A stretch of DNA of 64,000 nt from Campylobacter vulpis. Lineage in GTDB: Bacteria > Campylobacterota > Campylobacteria > Campylobacterales > Campylobacteraceae. Positions 34,476-44,692 of the stretch are shown here, piece after piece (within the stretch, counting starts at the first letter, position 1; each line of letters begins with the position of its first letter). The DNA is taken from assembly GCF_014217995.1 (NCBI RefSeq), contig NZ_CP041617.1, forward strand, positions 620,001 to 684,000, read 5' to 3'. The notes beneath the pieces were generated by a model that saw only the letters and a list, made by a program, of their open reading frames with translations, was not told the DNA's origin and did not search any database. The position numbers and the translations under genes were made by a program.

Positions 34476-34499
34476 AAAGGGGAGCTTAAGCTTCCTTTT
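34476..34499. terminator. bidirectional terminator, symporter / ABC-F
   Basis: AAAGGGGAGC (34476-34485) pairs with GCTTCCTTTT (34490-34499) around a TTAA loop, with two G-T pairs. It begins 5 bp after the symporter stop and covers the stop codon and last codons of the converging ABC-F gene. T-runs follow on the plus strand. Confidence 0.75.
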
Positions 34500-36405
34500 C
34501 GCTTTTTTCCAAAACGAGGAAGTATTCATTTTCTAAGATTTCTAGTATTTTTTGAGCCTCTTCAAGCTGTTTGTAAAGATTGTCAATTCCAAGCCTTTCA
34601 TAAATTTGTGGATTAGAAAGAGCATTTTGAAGCTCTTTAATTTCGCGTTCTAATTGTTCTATTTTCTCGGGGTGTTTTTGCAAAATTTCATTTTCTTTAT
34701 AACTTAGCTTTTTGCTTGTTTTTTCTTTCATATTTGAATTTTTTTCTTCAAATTTTATAAATTCGTCAAATTCTTTTAATTCTTGCTCGTTTTCTAAGTA
34801 TTGTGTGTAGGGGATATGCAACACATTAATACTTTCATTTTCAAAGGCATAAATTTTTGTAGCGATTTTATCGACAAAATAGCGATCGTGGCTTACAAGC
34901 AAAATGGCTCCTTCATAATTTTGCAAATATTCCTCTAAAATATTAATAGTCGCTATATCAAGATCATTTGTAGGCTCATCAAGAATTAAAATATCATATT
35001 CTTTAGTGAAAAGTAGGGCTAAGGCGAGGCGATTTTTTTCACCTCCGCTTAACAAGGCGACACTTTTATCTAAATATTCTTTAGGAAATAAAAAGCTTTT
35101 AAGATAGCCAAAAACGTGCATATTTTTCCCTTTTACCTCCACTCTATCGCCTCCATTTGGGCAAAAAATTTCCACTAAGCTTTTATTTTCATCGATACAA
35201 TTTCTCGCTTGGTCAAAATAGCCGATTTTTAAATCTCCTCTTTTAAACTCCCCACTATCAGCTTTGATTTCACCTAAAAGAAGTTTTAAAAAGCTTGATT
35301 TTCCGCTACCATTACGCCCCACTATTCCTATTCTTTCGCCCTGTAAAATTCTTGCATTAAAATTTGAAAAAAGCCTTTTTTCGCCAAAACTCAAATTAAT
35401 GTTTTTAAGCTCAAAAAGCATTTTTTTGCGGTTTGTGCTTTGAGTTTGATTGAAATTTAAATTTGCTCTTTCTATTTCAAGTCTTATCTTTCTTATTTCG
35501 CTTGGATTTTTCTTAGCCAGTTCTCGCATTTTCAAAAGCCTCTCTTTACGCCCCTCATTGCGTTTTAAACGCGCTTTTACACCTCTTCTTAGCCACTCTT
35601 CTTCGCTTTTAAGTTGTTTAAGCAGGGTTTCGTGGCTTTTAGAAAGTGAAGCTAAAAGCTCTGTTTTTTTCTCCAAATAATGCGTATAGCCACCCTTAAA
35701 AATGCGAATTTTTCCTTCTTCTATTTCTAAGCATTTCTGTGCTACTTCATCGATGAAGTAACGATCATGAGAGATAAAAATGACACACATTTTAGAATTT
35801 TTTAGCAAATTTTCCAAAAAGGAGCACATATAAACATCTAAATGATTGGTAGGCTCGTCAAGAAGTAAAATGTCTGGATTTTGCAACAAAAGTATGCAAA
35901 GTCCAACGCGACGAATTTCCCCTCCGCTAAGTGTGGATAGACTTCTATTTTTATAGCTTTCTAGCTTTAGCTCCTTAAGAAAACGCATAATTTTATTATT
36001 GATATTCCAAGCGTCCTTACTTTCTATAAAATCAATTACCGCATCGATTTCTTTGAGTAAAGCATTATTTTGGTGTTTTTCTAAAGCACTTTGTAGTTTT
36101 TCGTAAGTTTGTAAGGCTTCATAAATTTCTTTAAGTCCTATTTTTATCGTTTCTTCTACGCTTAAATTACTGTCAAAATTCACATTTTGTGAAAGTAGGG
36201 CAATGCTTTTATTATTTTGTCTTATAACCCTACCGCTATCTAAATTGAGAGTGCCTAAAAGTGTTTTGAGTAGGGTTGATTTCCCCTCACCATTTTTACC
36301 TATAATGGCAATTTTTTCATTTTCATTAACACTAAAGCTTACATTGTTTAAAATAGTTTTTTCGCCAAATTTTTTACTTGCTTCAATAATATCAATGAGT
36401 GCCAC
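34486..36405 (-). CDS. ABC-F family ATPase (Uup-like)
   Basis: A soluble protein with two ABC ATPase domains and no membrane segments. The 639 aa protein shows Walker A GKNGEGKST, signature LSGGEIRR and Walker B ILLLDEPTNHLD in the first half, then GRNGSGKSS, LSGGEKNRLAL and ILILDEPTNDLD in the second, separated by a basic linker (about 240-310) as in ribosome-acting ABC-F proteins. The C-terminus (about 565-635) is a Glu/Lys-rich coiled coil like that of Uup, which acts on ribosomes or branched DNA. Start GTG 36405 has AAGGA upstream. It stands alone, downstream of serA on the same strand with a 35 bp gap. Confidence 0.92.
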   Translation of the reverse strand: MALIDIIEASKKFGEKTILNNVSFSVNENEKIAIIGKNGEGKSTLLKTLLGTLNLDSGRVIRQNNKSIALLSQNVNFDSNLSVEETIKIGLKEIYEALQTYEKLQSALEKHQNNALLKEIDAVIDFIESKDAWNINNKIMRFLKELKLESYKNRSLSTLSGGEIRRVGLCILLLQNPDILLLDEPTNHLDVYMCSFLENLLKNSKMCVIFISHDRYFIDEVAQKCLEIEEGKIRIFKGGYTHYLEKKTELLASLSKSHETLLKQLKSEEEWLRRGVKARLKRNEGRKERLLKMRELAKKNPSEIRKIRLEIERANLNFNQTQSTNRKKMLFELKNINLSFGEKRLFSNFNARILQGERIGIVGRNGSGKSSFLKLLLGEIKADSGEFKRGDLKIGYFDQARNCIDENKSLVEIFCPNGGDRVEVKGKNMHVFGYLKSFLFPKEYLDKSVALLSGGEKNRLALALLFTKEYDILILDEPTNDLDIATINILEEYLQNYEGAILLVSHDRYFVDKIATKIYAFENESINVLHIPYTQYLENEQELKEFDEFIKFEEKNSNMKEKTSKKLSYKENEILQKHPEKIEQLEREIKELQNALSNPQIYERLGIDNLYKQLEEAQKILEILENEYFLVLEKSEKEA

Positions 36406-36440
36406 TTATGTCCTTGAAATGTGCGTTATACACACATAAA

Positions 36441-38024
36441 TTAAATTTCTACATATTGAACAAAGACGCAAACCTCAAGCTTATTAAGCTCATCTAAAAC
36501 TTCTTTTGAAATTACTTCATCGACTAAAACAACAGCCAAAGCATAGCCAAAACCATCTCGTCCTAGTCTAAAGTCCGCTATATTAATATTTTGTTTTGCA
36601 AGTGTAGAACTTATTTTCGAAATAACTCCCGGAATATCTTTGTTTTTAAAGATAAGCATTTTACCCTTTGGCTTAAAGTCTGTTTTAAAGCCGTTAAGTC
36701 CTACTATTCTTTGCTCATTTTCATTAAAAACTGTGCCAGAAACGCTAATGCTTGAGTTGTCTGTCGCTATTTTTACGCTAAGTTTATTATTATAACCGCT
36801 ATTTGGTAGAGTTTCGCAAGAAAGTTCTATACCTTTTTCTTTGGCAACAAATTCGGCATTAACATAATTAATATTCTCTCCCAAAATTCCACCTAATGCA
36901 CCAACCGTTGCGAAGGTTAGCATAGAATTTGCGTAATCACTTATATTTCCCTCAGCTTCGATTTTTATGGATTTAACAGGATTTTTATCAATTTGCACAG
37001 CCAAAAACGCCATTTTAGATATAAGCTCAATATAAGGCTCAACAAAGGGTGGTAAATCTTCCGTTTTAATAGGCAAATTTAAAGCGTTAGGGTAAGCCAC
37101 GCCCCTAGCAGCACTTAAAGCTTGCTCACACGCTTCTATGGCGATATTTTCTTGACTTTCTAAAGTATTTGCACCAAGATGGGAGGTAACGGAGATATTT
37201 TCAAATTCTAAAAGGGGGTGATTTGTGGCTGGTTCTTTGTCAAACACATCAATTCCAAGCCAAGCGATTTTGCCACTTTTAAGCCCTTCACATAAGGCGT
37301 CTTCTGTGTATAAGCCACCTCTTGCACAATTGATTAGTCTAATCTTATCTTTCATTTTTGCGATCTCTTTACTGCCTATCATACCATTTGTTTCTTTTGT
37401 TTTGGGAGTGTGAATTGTAATAAAATCACTTTGAGTTAGAATTTCATCTAAATGTTTTACTTGCTTCATACCCAAATCTGTGATTTTGGAAGCACTAATA
37501 TATGGGTCGTAAGCTAAAATTTTCATACCAAAAGCTTTAGCGCGAATGGCAACTCTTGAGCCTATATTGCCAAAGCCTATAATACCTAAGGTTTTACCTT
37601 TTAATTCTATGCCATACCATTTTTCTCTTTCCCATTTTCTTTCGATTTTAAGAAAATTATGTGCATTTACAAAGGATCTTGCCGAGCTTATGAGATGTGC
37701 CATAGTGAGTTCCACGGCTGCTATGGTGTTGGCGGTTGGGACATTCATCACTATAACGCCCTGTTTGGAGCAGTTTGGAATATCGACATTATCAACGCCA
37801 ACACCAGCACGAACGAGAGCTTTAAGTTTTTTAGCGTGTTTAAGAAATGTATCATCGACATCCGTTGAGCTTCTTGTAATAGCAACTTCAACATCTTCGA
37901 GCATATCTAAAAGTTTATCTTTAGGCACTTTAGCTGCTTCGATTAGATCTATATCTTCTGCTTCTCTTAAAAGCTGCACGCCCTTATCTAAGATGGCATC
38001 GCATACTATAATCTTTTTTTTCAT
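36441..38024 (-). CDS. serA: D-3-phosphoglycerate dehydrogenase
   Basis: First enzyme of serine synthesis, oxidising 3-phosphoglycerate with NAD+. The 527 aa protein is the long form: a catalytic domain, an NAD-binding domain with GIIGFGNIGSRVAIRAKAFG, active-site regions RLINCARGG and HLGANT, an intervening domain (about 320-450), and a C-terminal ACT domain (KDIPGVISKISSTLAKQNIN) that usually senses serine. ATG 38024 is preferred, with AAAGGAG upstream, over a TTG two codons earlier. It overlaps the upstream membrane-anchored protein by 4 bp. Confidence 0.95.
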   Translation of the reverse strand: MKKKIIVCDAILDKGVQLLREAEDIDLIEAAKVPKDKLLDMLEDVEVAITRSSTDVDDTFLKHAKKLKALVRAGVGVDNVDIPNCSKQGVIVMNVPTANTIAAVELTMAHLISSARSFVNAHNFLKIERKWEREKWYGIELKGKTLGIIGFGNIGSRVAIRAKAFGMKILAYDPYISASKITDLGMKQVKHLDEILTQSDFITIHTPKTKETNGMIGSKEIAKMKDKIRLINCARGGLYTEDALCEGLKSGKIAWLGIDVFDKEPATNHPLLEFENISVTSHLGANTLESQENIAIEACEQALSAARGVAYPNALNLPIKTEDLPPFVEPYIELISKMAFLAVQIDKNPVKSIKIEAEGNISDYANSMLTFATVGALGGILGENINYVNAEFVAKEKGIELSCETLPNSGYNNKLSVKIATDNSSISVSGTVFNENEQRIVGLNGFKTDFKPKGKMLIFKNKDIPGVISKISSTLAKQNINIADFRLGRDGFGYALAVVLVDEVISKEVLDELNKLEVCVFVQYVEI

Positions 38025-38503
38025 AACCAAATCTCCTTTGCTTGAGTGTTAATTTTGTATTTTTTAAGTTCATTTATAATCTCTTCTATAAGCTTTTGAT
38101 TGTCCGTATCTAAGAAAATTTGGGGACTTTCTACGGATTTTAGTAAAAAGTATTTAACTTTAAAAGAATCAAGCGTTTGTCTTAAACAAAACATAGAGTA
38201 AATATCGTATTTGTTGATAATGAGTTGATAGTATTTATTTTTTTCTTTAAGTTCACTTGTATCTGCATCAAAATATAAACGAAATTGTTCCGCTGCTGGA
38301 GTAAAGTCTTTTACGGGCCACATTGCAAGTTCTTGCTGCCAAGTTTTAGTTTTATCTAAAACGGCATTTGTAGCATTATTTTCTTTTATAAATTGTGGAA
38401 AAAAATCCGAGTCTGATTTAAAATTCCACAATAAAATAAAAACAACAATAAGCAAAATAAGCGTTAAAACGCTTAAAATGCCTATAAGGGCGTATTTTTT
38501 CAT
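38021..38503 (-). CDS. membrane-anchored protein of unknown function
   Basis: A 160 aa protein with an N-terminal membrane anchor (ALIGILSVLTLILLIVVFILLW) and a presumably periplasmic domain of about 130 residues with no family I recognise. The ending (SPQIFLDTDNQKLIEEIINE, then KKYKINTQAKEIWL) suggests a small alpha/beta domain. Placed between rpsA (4 bp gap) and serA (4 bp overlap), as in C. jejuni, so it is conserved in position, but neither neighbour explains its role. Confidence 0.8.
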   Translation of the reverse strand: MKKYALIGILSVLTLILLIVVFILLWNFKSDSDFFPQFIKENNATNAVLDKTKTWQQELAMWPVKDFTPAAEQFRLYFDADTSELKEKNKYYQLIINKYDIYSMFCLRQTLDSFKVKYFLLKSVESPQIFLDTDNQKLIEEIINELKKYKINTQAKEIWL

Positions 38504-38507
38504 ATCT

Positions 38508-40178
38508 TTACGATAGCTGTTCTTTAATAATATCGCCTAAAGTCATTTTGTCATCATTATTAATTTCATTTAAAACTTCTCTTTCTTTGAGTCTCAATAA
38601 ATTTTTGACACTTAGACGAATTCTATTTTTCTTTTCATCAATAAAAGCAATAGCCGCCTCTATTTCATCGCCGATTTTTAGACTTTCAAGCATAGTTGGA
38701 TTAATATCTTCCTTGTGAATCAATGCATCGACATTTTCGCTAAGCTCTACAAATACTCCAAAATCCTTTATGTCTCGAATTACGCCCTTAACTACATCGC
38801 CGATTTTATGAGTTTTAGCATATTCTTGGACTGGGCTATTTTTTAATTCTTTTGTGCTGAGCGAAATTTTTTGATTATCTTCGTCAATTTTGATAATCTT
38901 TACTTTGATTTCATCGCCGATTTTAAAAAGCTCTTTGCATTTGTCATTTCTATCCCAAGAGGCATCTTCATTATGCAAAAGTCCTTCAACATTGTCAATT
39001 TTTACAAAAGCACCAAAAGCAGTAATGGAGGTAATTATCCCTTGAGTCATATCGCCTACTTTATGCATCTTGCTAAATTCATCAAAAGGTTTTGAAAGTA
39101 AATTTCTAAGAGAAACTCGCAATCTTCTTTCATCTGGGTTAATTTCTATAACTTCAACATCGATTTCTTCACCTTTGCTGATATAATCTTTTGGATTTTT
39201 TATGTTTTTATTCCAAGAAATTTCACTAATATGCAAAAAGCCTTCAATATCATTGCCTAAATCAACAAAAGCTCCGTAAGGCTCAATGTTCGAAACGACA
39301 ACCTTAATAGTATCTCCCACTTCCAAGCTATCTTTTATCTCACTCCAAGGATCAGGTAAGGCAGCTTTTATCGATAGAGACAGATGTTTTTTATCTTTAT
39401 CATAGCTGATAATTTTCACAGGAACTTTATCGCCTTCTTTGTAGAGAGAGCTAGGATTAACAGGGCCCTTATATGAAATTTCACTATAATGCACAAGTCC
39501 ATCTATACCACCTACATCAACAAACATACCATAAGTGGTAATTTTTTTCACAAGCCCTTCAATAAGTTCATTTTTATCTAAAATTTCGTTAATAATTTCT
39601 TTGCGTTTTTTTCTTTCGTCTTCTAAAACTCTTTTTCTAGAAGCAATAATGCTTTGCTCTTCTTTATCAACTTTAATAATCTTGACTTTAAAATTTTTAC
39701 CAACAGGATTACTGGAGTCTTTAAAGCTATATTGAGATTTAGGGATGAAAAATTCTACATCATCGCTATCAACCGCGACAAGCCCACCTTTGTTTTTGCT
39801 TATTACCTTGACATCAAAGATGTTTTCATTTTCTTCATTATAGCTTTTAATAAATTTGACAACCTTCTCTTTTCTCAAAGCTTTTTTGTGAGAAACAACA
39901 ACTCTACCACCACGAGAACCCATAGTAGCGACCTTAATGCTATCGCCTACATTAAAAGTTAAATTTCCTTTGTCATCTTGAATTTCTTCTAGAGCTAACA
40001 AGCCTTCTGATTTTTTGCCTATATCGACATAGACTTCATCATTTTTAATGGCGACTATTTTACCTTCAAAAATCGCCTCTTCTTTGGATTTATCATAAGC
40101 ATCCAAAAGCTTTCCAAAATCTTCTTCCTCAAGAAAATCTTCCATATTGTTTTGAACTTTTTTGTTCGCCTCGTTCAT
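38508..40178 (-). CDS. rpsA: 30S ribosomal protein S1
   Basis: The large RNA-binding ribosomal protein that helps load mRNA on the 30S subunit. At 556 aa it has the six-S1-domain length of E. coli S1. Repeated S1 signatures are visible: VYVDIGKKSEGLLALEE, YGMFVDVGGIDGLVHYSEIS, YGAFVDLGNDIEGFLHISEIS, FGAFVKIDNVEGLLH and FGVFVELSENVDALIHKEDI. ATG 40178 has AAAAAGGA upstream. It starts 89 bp downstream of the ispH stop, enough for its own promoter, and heads the rpsA / membrane protein / serA unit. Confidence 0.96.
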   Translation of the reverse strand: MNEANKKVQNNMEDFLEEEDFGKLLDAYDKSKEEAIFEGKIVAIKNDEVYVDIGKKSEGLLALEEIQDDKGNLTFNVGDSIKVATMGSRGGRVVVSHKKALRKEKVVKFIKSYNEENENIFDVKVISKNKGGLVAVDSDDVEFFIPKSQYSFKDSSNPVGKNFKVKIIKVDKEEQSIIASRKRVLEDERKKRKEIINEILDKNELIEGLVKKITTYGMFVDVGGIDGLVHYSEISYKGPVNPSSLYKEGDKVPVKIISYDKDKKHLSLSIKAALPDPWSEIKDSLEVGDTIKVVVSNIEPYGAFVDLGNDIEGFLHISEISWNKNIKNPKDYISKGEEIDVEVIEINPDERRLRVSLRNLLSKPFDEFSKMHKVGDMTQGIITSITAFGAFVKIDNVEGLLHNEDASWDRNDKCKELFKIGDEIKVKIIKIDEDNQKISLSTKELKNSPVQEYAKTHKIGDVVKGVIRDIKDFGVFVELSENVDALIHKEDINPTMLESLKIGDEIEAAIAFIDEKKNRIRLSVKNLLRLKEREVLNEINNDDKMTLGDIIKEQLS

Positions 40179-40267
40179 CGTGGTCCTTTTTTTTGATTTA
40201 AATAAGTGCTAAATTTTATCTAAAAATTTGTTAATAAGTCTTAAATTTGCATATTTTTTCTAAATTT

Positions 40268-41107
40268 TTAAGAATTTTCTCTATTAAATTCTTCCAATCT
40301 TTCAAGCACTTTTTTAATGATCCAATCAGGTGTGCTAGCTCCAGCACTTACTCCGCAATGCTTTTTATCCTTAAACCATTCTGCTTTTAACTCTTCTTGA
40401 GTTTCGATTAAATAGCTATCTTTGCAATGCTGTTTAGCAATGAGAAAAAGTTGTTTAGTGTTGGCTGAGTTTTTACCTCCTACGACCACCATCACATCGC
40501 TTTTTTGAGAAAGTTCTAAAATGGCTTCTTGATTTTTAAAAGTGGCATCGCAAATGGTATTAAATACTCTAACCTCTTTGCATTTAAGTATTAAATAATT
40601 AACAATTTTCATAAAATTTTCCACTTTTTTCGTGGTTTGAGAAACGACAGCGATTTTACTTGGAAGTTTGATATTGTATAATTCTTTTTCGTCTAAAATC
40701 ACATAGGCTTTCGTGCTAACATAGCTTTTTACTCCCTTAACTTCAGGGTGATTTTCATCGCCAAAAATTACGATCTCATAGCCCTCAGCACTCATTTTTT
40801 CGCAAAGTTGTTGAGGCTTAGTTACAAAGGGGCAGGTGGCATCGTAAATTTCTATGTCTCTTTTTTTAAGGAGAGCTAAGTCTTGCTTTGTGATCCCGTG
40901 CGTTCTTATGATAGCTTTTTTTTCATCACTTAAGTCGTTGATACTTTGTATGGTTTTAACATTAAAATCATTTTGCAAACGCGAGATTTCCTCATTATTA
41001 TGAATAAGAGGACCTATACTAGCAGCGTTTTTAATTTGTTCAGCTTTTTTAATAGCTCTTTTGACACCAAAACAAAAGCCGTAATTTTTTGCTAATTCAA
41101 TAATCAA
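40268..41107 (-). CDS. ispH: 4-hydroxy-3-methylbut-2-enyl diphosphate reductase
   Basis: Last enzyme of the MEP pathway, an oxygen-sensitive [4Fe-4S] reductase making IPP and DMAPP. The 279 aa protein has the three cluster Cys in YGFCFGVKRA, DATCPFVTK and FNTICDATFKNQ, plus HGITKQ and SAGASTPDW. Start is TTG 41107, which has GGGAG 6-7 nt upstream and gives the usual N-terminus (IIELAKNYGFCFG); it overlaps the aroA stop by 11 bp. Longer in-frame starts would lie deep within aroA. Confidence 0.94.
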   Translation of the reverse strand: MIIELAKNYGFCFGVKRAIKKAEQIKNAASIGPLIHNNEEISRLQNDFNVKTIQSINDLSDEKKAIIRTHGITKQDLALLKKRDIEIYDATCPFVTKPQQLCEKMSAEGYEIVIFGDENHPEVKGVKSYVSTKAYVILDEKELYNIKLPSKIAVVSQTTKKVENFMKIVNYLILKCKEVRVFNTICDATFKNQEAILELSQKSDVMVVVGGKNSANTKQLFLIAKQHCKDSYLIETQEELKAEWFKDKKHCGVSAGASTPDWIIKKVLERLEEFNRENS

Positions 41108-42374
41108 TTTGTGCTCCCAAATTTTCAAGTAATGCGATAAAATTAGGAAAAGAGGTCGCAATGCAAGAGCAATCATCTATCTCCATAGAGCAAACTAAGC
41201 CTAAAATGGCAAAACTCATAGCAATTCTATGGTCTCCAAAGCTTTCTATAAGCGTTGATTTTGGTGTGCCTCCTGTGATTTTAAAGCCGTCTTCTAATTC
41301 TTCTGCCTCAATGCCACATTTTTGCAAATTTGTAATCATAGCCTTGATTCTATCACTTTCTTTCACGCGAAGTTCCTTAGCATTTTTCAGCACACTTGTG
41401 CCATTTGCAAGAGCAAAAGCTATGGCAAGAGCAGGGGCTTCATCGATAAGCCAGGGGATATTTTCACTCACTTCTATGGCTTGTAGTTTGCTACTTGAGG
41501 CGTAAATTGTGCCAATTTGCTCGAAATTCTTTTCATCAAATTTATAAGAAATGTTTGCACCCATTTTTTCTAAAACCTTATAAGCTTCGATTCTCGTAGG
41601 ATTTAAAAGAACATTTTTAATGCAAATTTGAGAATTAGGCAAAATGAGTGCGGCGAGGATAAAATAAAAGGCTGAAGAGGGATCATTTGGTATAGTGATA
41701 TTTAGAGGTTTTAATGGCTTTTTAAGTGGAGAAATTTCAAGGCTTGTTTGCTTAATTTTCAGCGGCGCTTCCATAAAGCTCAACATATTCTCACTATGAT
41801 TACGACTTAAAAAACTTTCTTTAAAATAACTTATTTTATCAGCTCTAAATCCTGCCAAAATCATTGCCGTTTTAACTTGAGCTGAGGAAATTTCACTGAT
41901 ATAATTAAAGTTTTTAAGCTTTTGTCCCTCTATGCAAATGGGTGCGAAATTTGCGTCTTCTCTTCCCATAATTTTAGCCCCTATTTCTCTTAAAGGCTCG
42001 CAAATGCGTTTCATAGGTCTTTTGTTAAGATACTTATCTCCACTTAAAACGAAAAATCCTGCAACCCCAGCTAAAAAACCTATCATTAAACGCATTGCTG
42101 TGCCAGAATTTCCACATTCTAAAATGCAAGTTGGCTCTTTAATTCTTGCACTAGGACTAATGCAAACTTCACTGCCGTTTCTTTCGACTTTAGCACCTAA
42201 ATTTTCGATGATTTTGAGTGTATTGAGTGTGTCTTCTGCTAAAAGATAATTTTTTGCCGTGCTAGTTTTATCGCTTAAAAGTGCAAAAATGGCAAATCTG
42301 TGACTAATGCTTTTATCCGCTGCGACATTTTCTAACTCCGCTTTAAATCCATCTTTAAGAGCTTTGATTTTCAT
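41097..42374 (-). CDS. aroA: 3-phosphoshikimate 1-carboxyvinyltransferase (EPSP synthase)
   Basis: Sixth step of the shikimate pathway, joining PEP to shikimate 3-phosphate. The 425 aa protein has AADKSISHRFAIFALLSD, the PEP-binding ECGNSGTAMRLMIGFLAG, NKRPMKRICEPL and the C-terminal ELRVKESDRI and SFGDHRIAM blocks. The variant NSGTAMR with Ala after the Thr may place it in the class of enzymes with altered inhibitor sensitivity, but I cannot judge that from sequence alone. It overlaps pheT by 4 bp and ispH by 11 bp. Confidence 0.95.
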   Translation of the reverse strand: MKIKALKDGFKAELENVAADKSISHRFAIFALLSDKTSTAKNYLLAEDTLNTLKIIENLGAKVERNGSEVCISPSARIKEPTCILECGNSGTAMRLMIGFLAGVAGFFVLSGDKYLNKRPMKRICEPLREIGAKIMGREDANFAPICIEGQKLKNFNYISEISSAQVKTAMILAGFRADKISYFKESFLSRNHSENMLSFMEAPLKIKQTSLEISPLKKPLKPLNITIPNDPSSAFYFILAALILPNSQICIKNVLLNPTRIEAYKVLEKMGANISYKFDEKNFEQIGTIYASSSKLQAIEVSENIPWLIDEAPALAIAFALANGTSVLKNAKELRVKESDRIKAMITNLQKCGIEAEELEDGFKITGGTPKSTLIESFGDHRIAMSFAILGLVCSMEIDDCSCIATSFPNFIALLENLGAQIDY

Positions 42375-44692
42375 CTTAGTTTCAGCCCCAATTCTTCAAG
42401 GGCTTTTAAGATAGTATCTAAGCATAGATTAACCTCTTTATCCTCTAGGGTTTTTTCAAAGGATTTGAAGTTAAAACTTAAGGTTAAGCTGTATAAATCT
42501 TTCAAATTTTCATCACTATAAATGTCGATTAGTCTAAAATTCTCCAAAAGGTCAAGTTTGAGCTTTTGAATTGCTTCTTTGATGTTTTCATAAGGAAAAT
42601 TTTTAGGTGCAAGTATGCTTAAATCTCTGCTAACCTTTGGAAATTTTGAATAAGGTTTAGCGGTTTTTGGCTCATTTTTTAACAATTTTAAATCAAGCTC
42701 ACAAATATAGCTTTTAGCTAAATCTTTTTGTGTTTCTAAATTTAAATGCACACGACCCAAAAAGCCTATTTTTTGGTTATTTTTATAAATATAGGCTTGC
42801 TCATACGGACTTAAAAAGCTAAAATTTGAAGTTTTTAGCTCAAATGTTCCTAAAATATTTCTCATATCCAAAAGAAAATCGTAAAAATTGACTAAGGCGG
42901 GTTTAGCTTTATTTGCGATTTTCGCCTCCTCTTTAAAGCCGCTATGGATAAAAGCTATATGGTGCAATTCTTCATTTTTAGCGTTAAAAACAGCCCCACT
43001 TTGAAAGAGTTTAATAATTTTTTGCGAATTTTTTGCATTAAGACTTGCCGCGTTTAAAAGCTGGTTTAAAAGCGTGGAGCGTAGAGTGTTTAATTCTTCT
43101 GTTATGGGATTGATTAATTTTAAGCCTAGCTTATCAAAGCCAAAGATTTCAAGTTCTTTTTCATTGTCTAAGACATAATGCAAACTTTCAAAATAGCCGC
43201 TATTAACTGCATTTTGACGCAAATTTAAGAGTTCTTTGTAGTCTTTATAGCTTTGATTGAGATGATTTTTTTCTACAAATTCTAAGCCTTTTGAGATGAT
43301 GTTATCAATTCCTATAATACGCACAATCTCTTCGCAAATGTCAAATATATTTTTAATATCGCTACGATGCAATGGCACTTTGATATTAATTAAGCCGTCA
43401 TTTGAAAGCAAAAGCTCAAAGCCTAGTTTTTTAAGAATTTTCAAAATTTCATCTTTGTCTATATTTTGCCCTATGGTGTTGTTAATGGTTTCTATGCTGA
43501 TGGTTATGATTTGTTCTTTTTTATAGTCTAAAACTTGCTGTGAGGAGCTATAAATCATAATATCTTGAATTGTCGCTATTTGTTGTAGCAAAAAGTCCAT
43601 TCCAACACCCAGTTTAGGTTCGCTTCCTCTAAAACTTCTATAAAAAGTCTTTTCATCAACTTCTTTGTATTTTCCCTTACTTTGTGCGATTACGCTAGGG
43701 TCTGTGTAGTGTGCTTCTAGGATTACTATTTTTGTTTTTTCGTCGCATTTTGAATTTGCATTTTGATAAATTCCGCTAATGCTTAAAAGCTCTTCTTGGC
43801 AGCTAATTTTACTTTCGCCTTGCTCTTCTTTATCAAGGGTAAAATTTAGCTCATCATTATTTTTTTTAAGTTTATCAAAGTCATAAGCATTAAATAAAAC
43901 CCCCGTTGAATGTGTAGCATAATTTAGCAAATTCTCGATAGGATTTTGACTTAAAAGTTCTGCTTGTGCAAGTCTTAGATTAATTAAAAGTTTATTGTGT
44001 AATTTTTCCTTAAGTTCGAAAGCTCTATACATAAGAAGGCTGTTAAGATCTCTCGTTACACCAAGTCTTAAAATACGCCCTATGCCAAGGGCGTTTTCGC
44101 TTTCTTTAAAATTTTTCTTTTCGTTTAAATCTAGTTCTAAAGCTACGGCTAAATCTCTAGCCACTCCATAAACACTAAGGCAATCGCCTCTATTAGGCGT
44201 CAGTTCGATTTCGATAAGCTCATCGTTAAAAATATTATAACTATTTAATTCTCTGCCTAGCTCAAGCTCACCCATACTCTCATCTAAAACTAAAATTCCC
44301 TCATTTGTTTTACCAAAGCCAAGCTCAACACTAGAACAAAGCATACCATTTGATTCTACGCCTCTTAATTTTGCCTTTTTAATTTCTAAGCCATTTGGCA
44401 TTTTTGCACCATTTAAGGCTACGGCGACGAATTGATTTTGTGCGACATTAGCTGCTCCGCAGACGATTTGTAAAATTTCTGTGCCAATATCGACCTTGCA
44501 AACGCTTAATTTTTCAGCATTTTCGTGTTTTTCTTTTTCTACGACTAAGCCCACGACCACATTATTTGGAGCTTTTAAACTATAAGCTTTATCAACTTCT
44601 AAGCCTATGGAATTTAGAGTTTTAACTAAAAGTTCCAAGTTTTTATCATCAATATTAACCCACTCGCTTAACCAAGTTCTTGTAATTATCAT
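42371..44692 (-). CDS. pheT: phenylalanyl-tRNA synthetase beta subunit
   Basis: The large subunit of the (alpha-beta)2 enzyme charging tRNA-Phe. The 773 aa protein begins with an EMAP-like tRNA-binding domain ([20 protein letters not shown] and IVCGAANV), followed by B3/B4 editing-related regions, B5, a degenerate class-II core, and the C-terminal ferredoxin-like anticodon-binding domain starting [18 protein letters not shown]. It overlaps pheS by 4 bp and aroA by 4 bp in a tight operon. Confidence 0.96.
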   Translation of the reverse strand: MIITRTWLSEWVNIDDKNLELLVKTLNSIGLEVDKAYSLKAPNNVVVGLVVEKEKHENAEKLSVCKVDIGTEILQIVCGAANVAQNQFVAVALNGAKMPNGLEIKKAKLRGVESNGMLCSSVELGFGKTNEGILVLDESMGELELGRELNSYNIFNDELIEIELTPNRGDCLSVYGVARDLAVALELDLNEKKNFKESENALGIGRILRLGVTRDLNSLLMYRAFELKEKLHNKLLINLRLAQAELLSQNPIENLLNYATHSTGVLFNAYDFDKLKKNNDELNFTLDKEEQGESKISCQEELLSISGIYQNANSKCDEKTKIVILEAHYTDPSVIAQSKGKYKEVDEKTFYRSFRGSEPKLGVGMDFLLQQIATIQDIMIYSSSQQVLDYKKEQIITISIETINNTIGQNIDKDEILKILKKLGFELLLSNDGLINIKVPLHRSDIKNIFDICEEIVRIIGIDNIISKGLEFVEKNHLNQSYKDYKELLNLRQNAVNSGYFESLHYVLDNEKELEIFGFDKLGLKLINPITEELNTLRSTLLNQLLNAASLNAKNSQKIIKLFQSGAVFNAKNEELHHIAFIHSGFKEEAKIANKAKPALVNFYDFLLDMRNILGTFELKTSNFSFLSPYEQAYIYKNNQKIGFLGRVHLNLETQKDLAKSYICELDLKLLKNEPKTAKPYSKFPKVSRDLSILAPKNFPYENIKEAIQKLKLDLLENFRLIDIYSDENLKDLYSLTLSFNFKSFEKTLEDKEVNLCLDTILKALEELGLKLR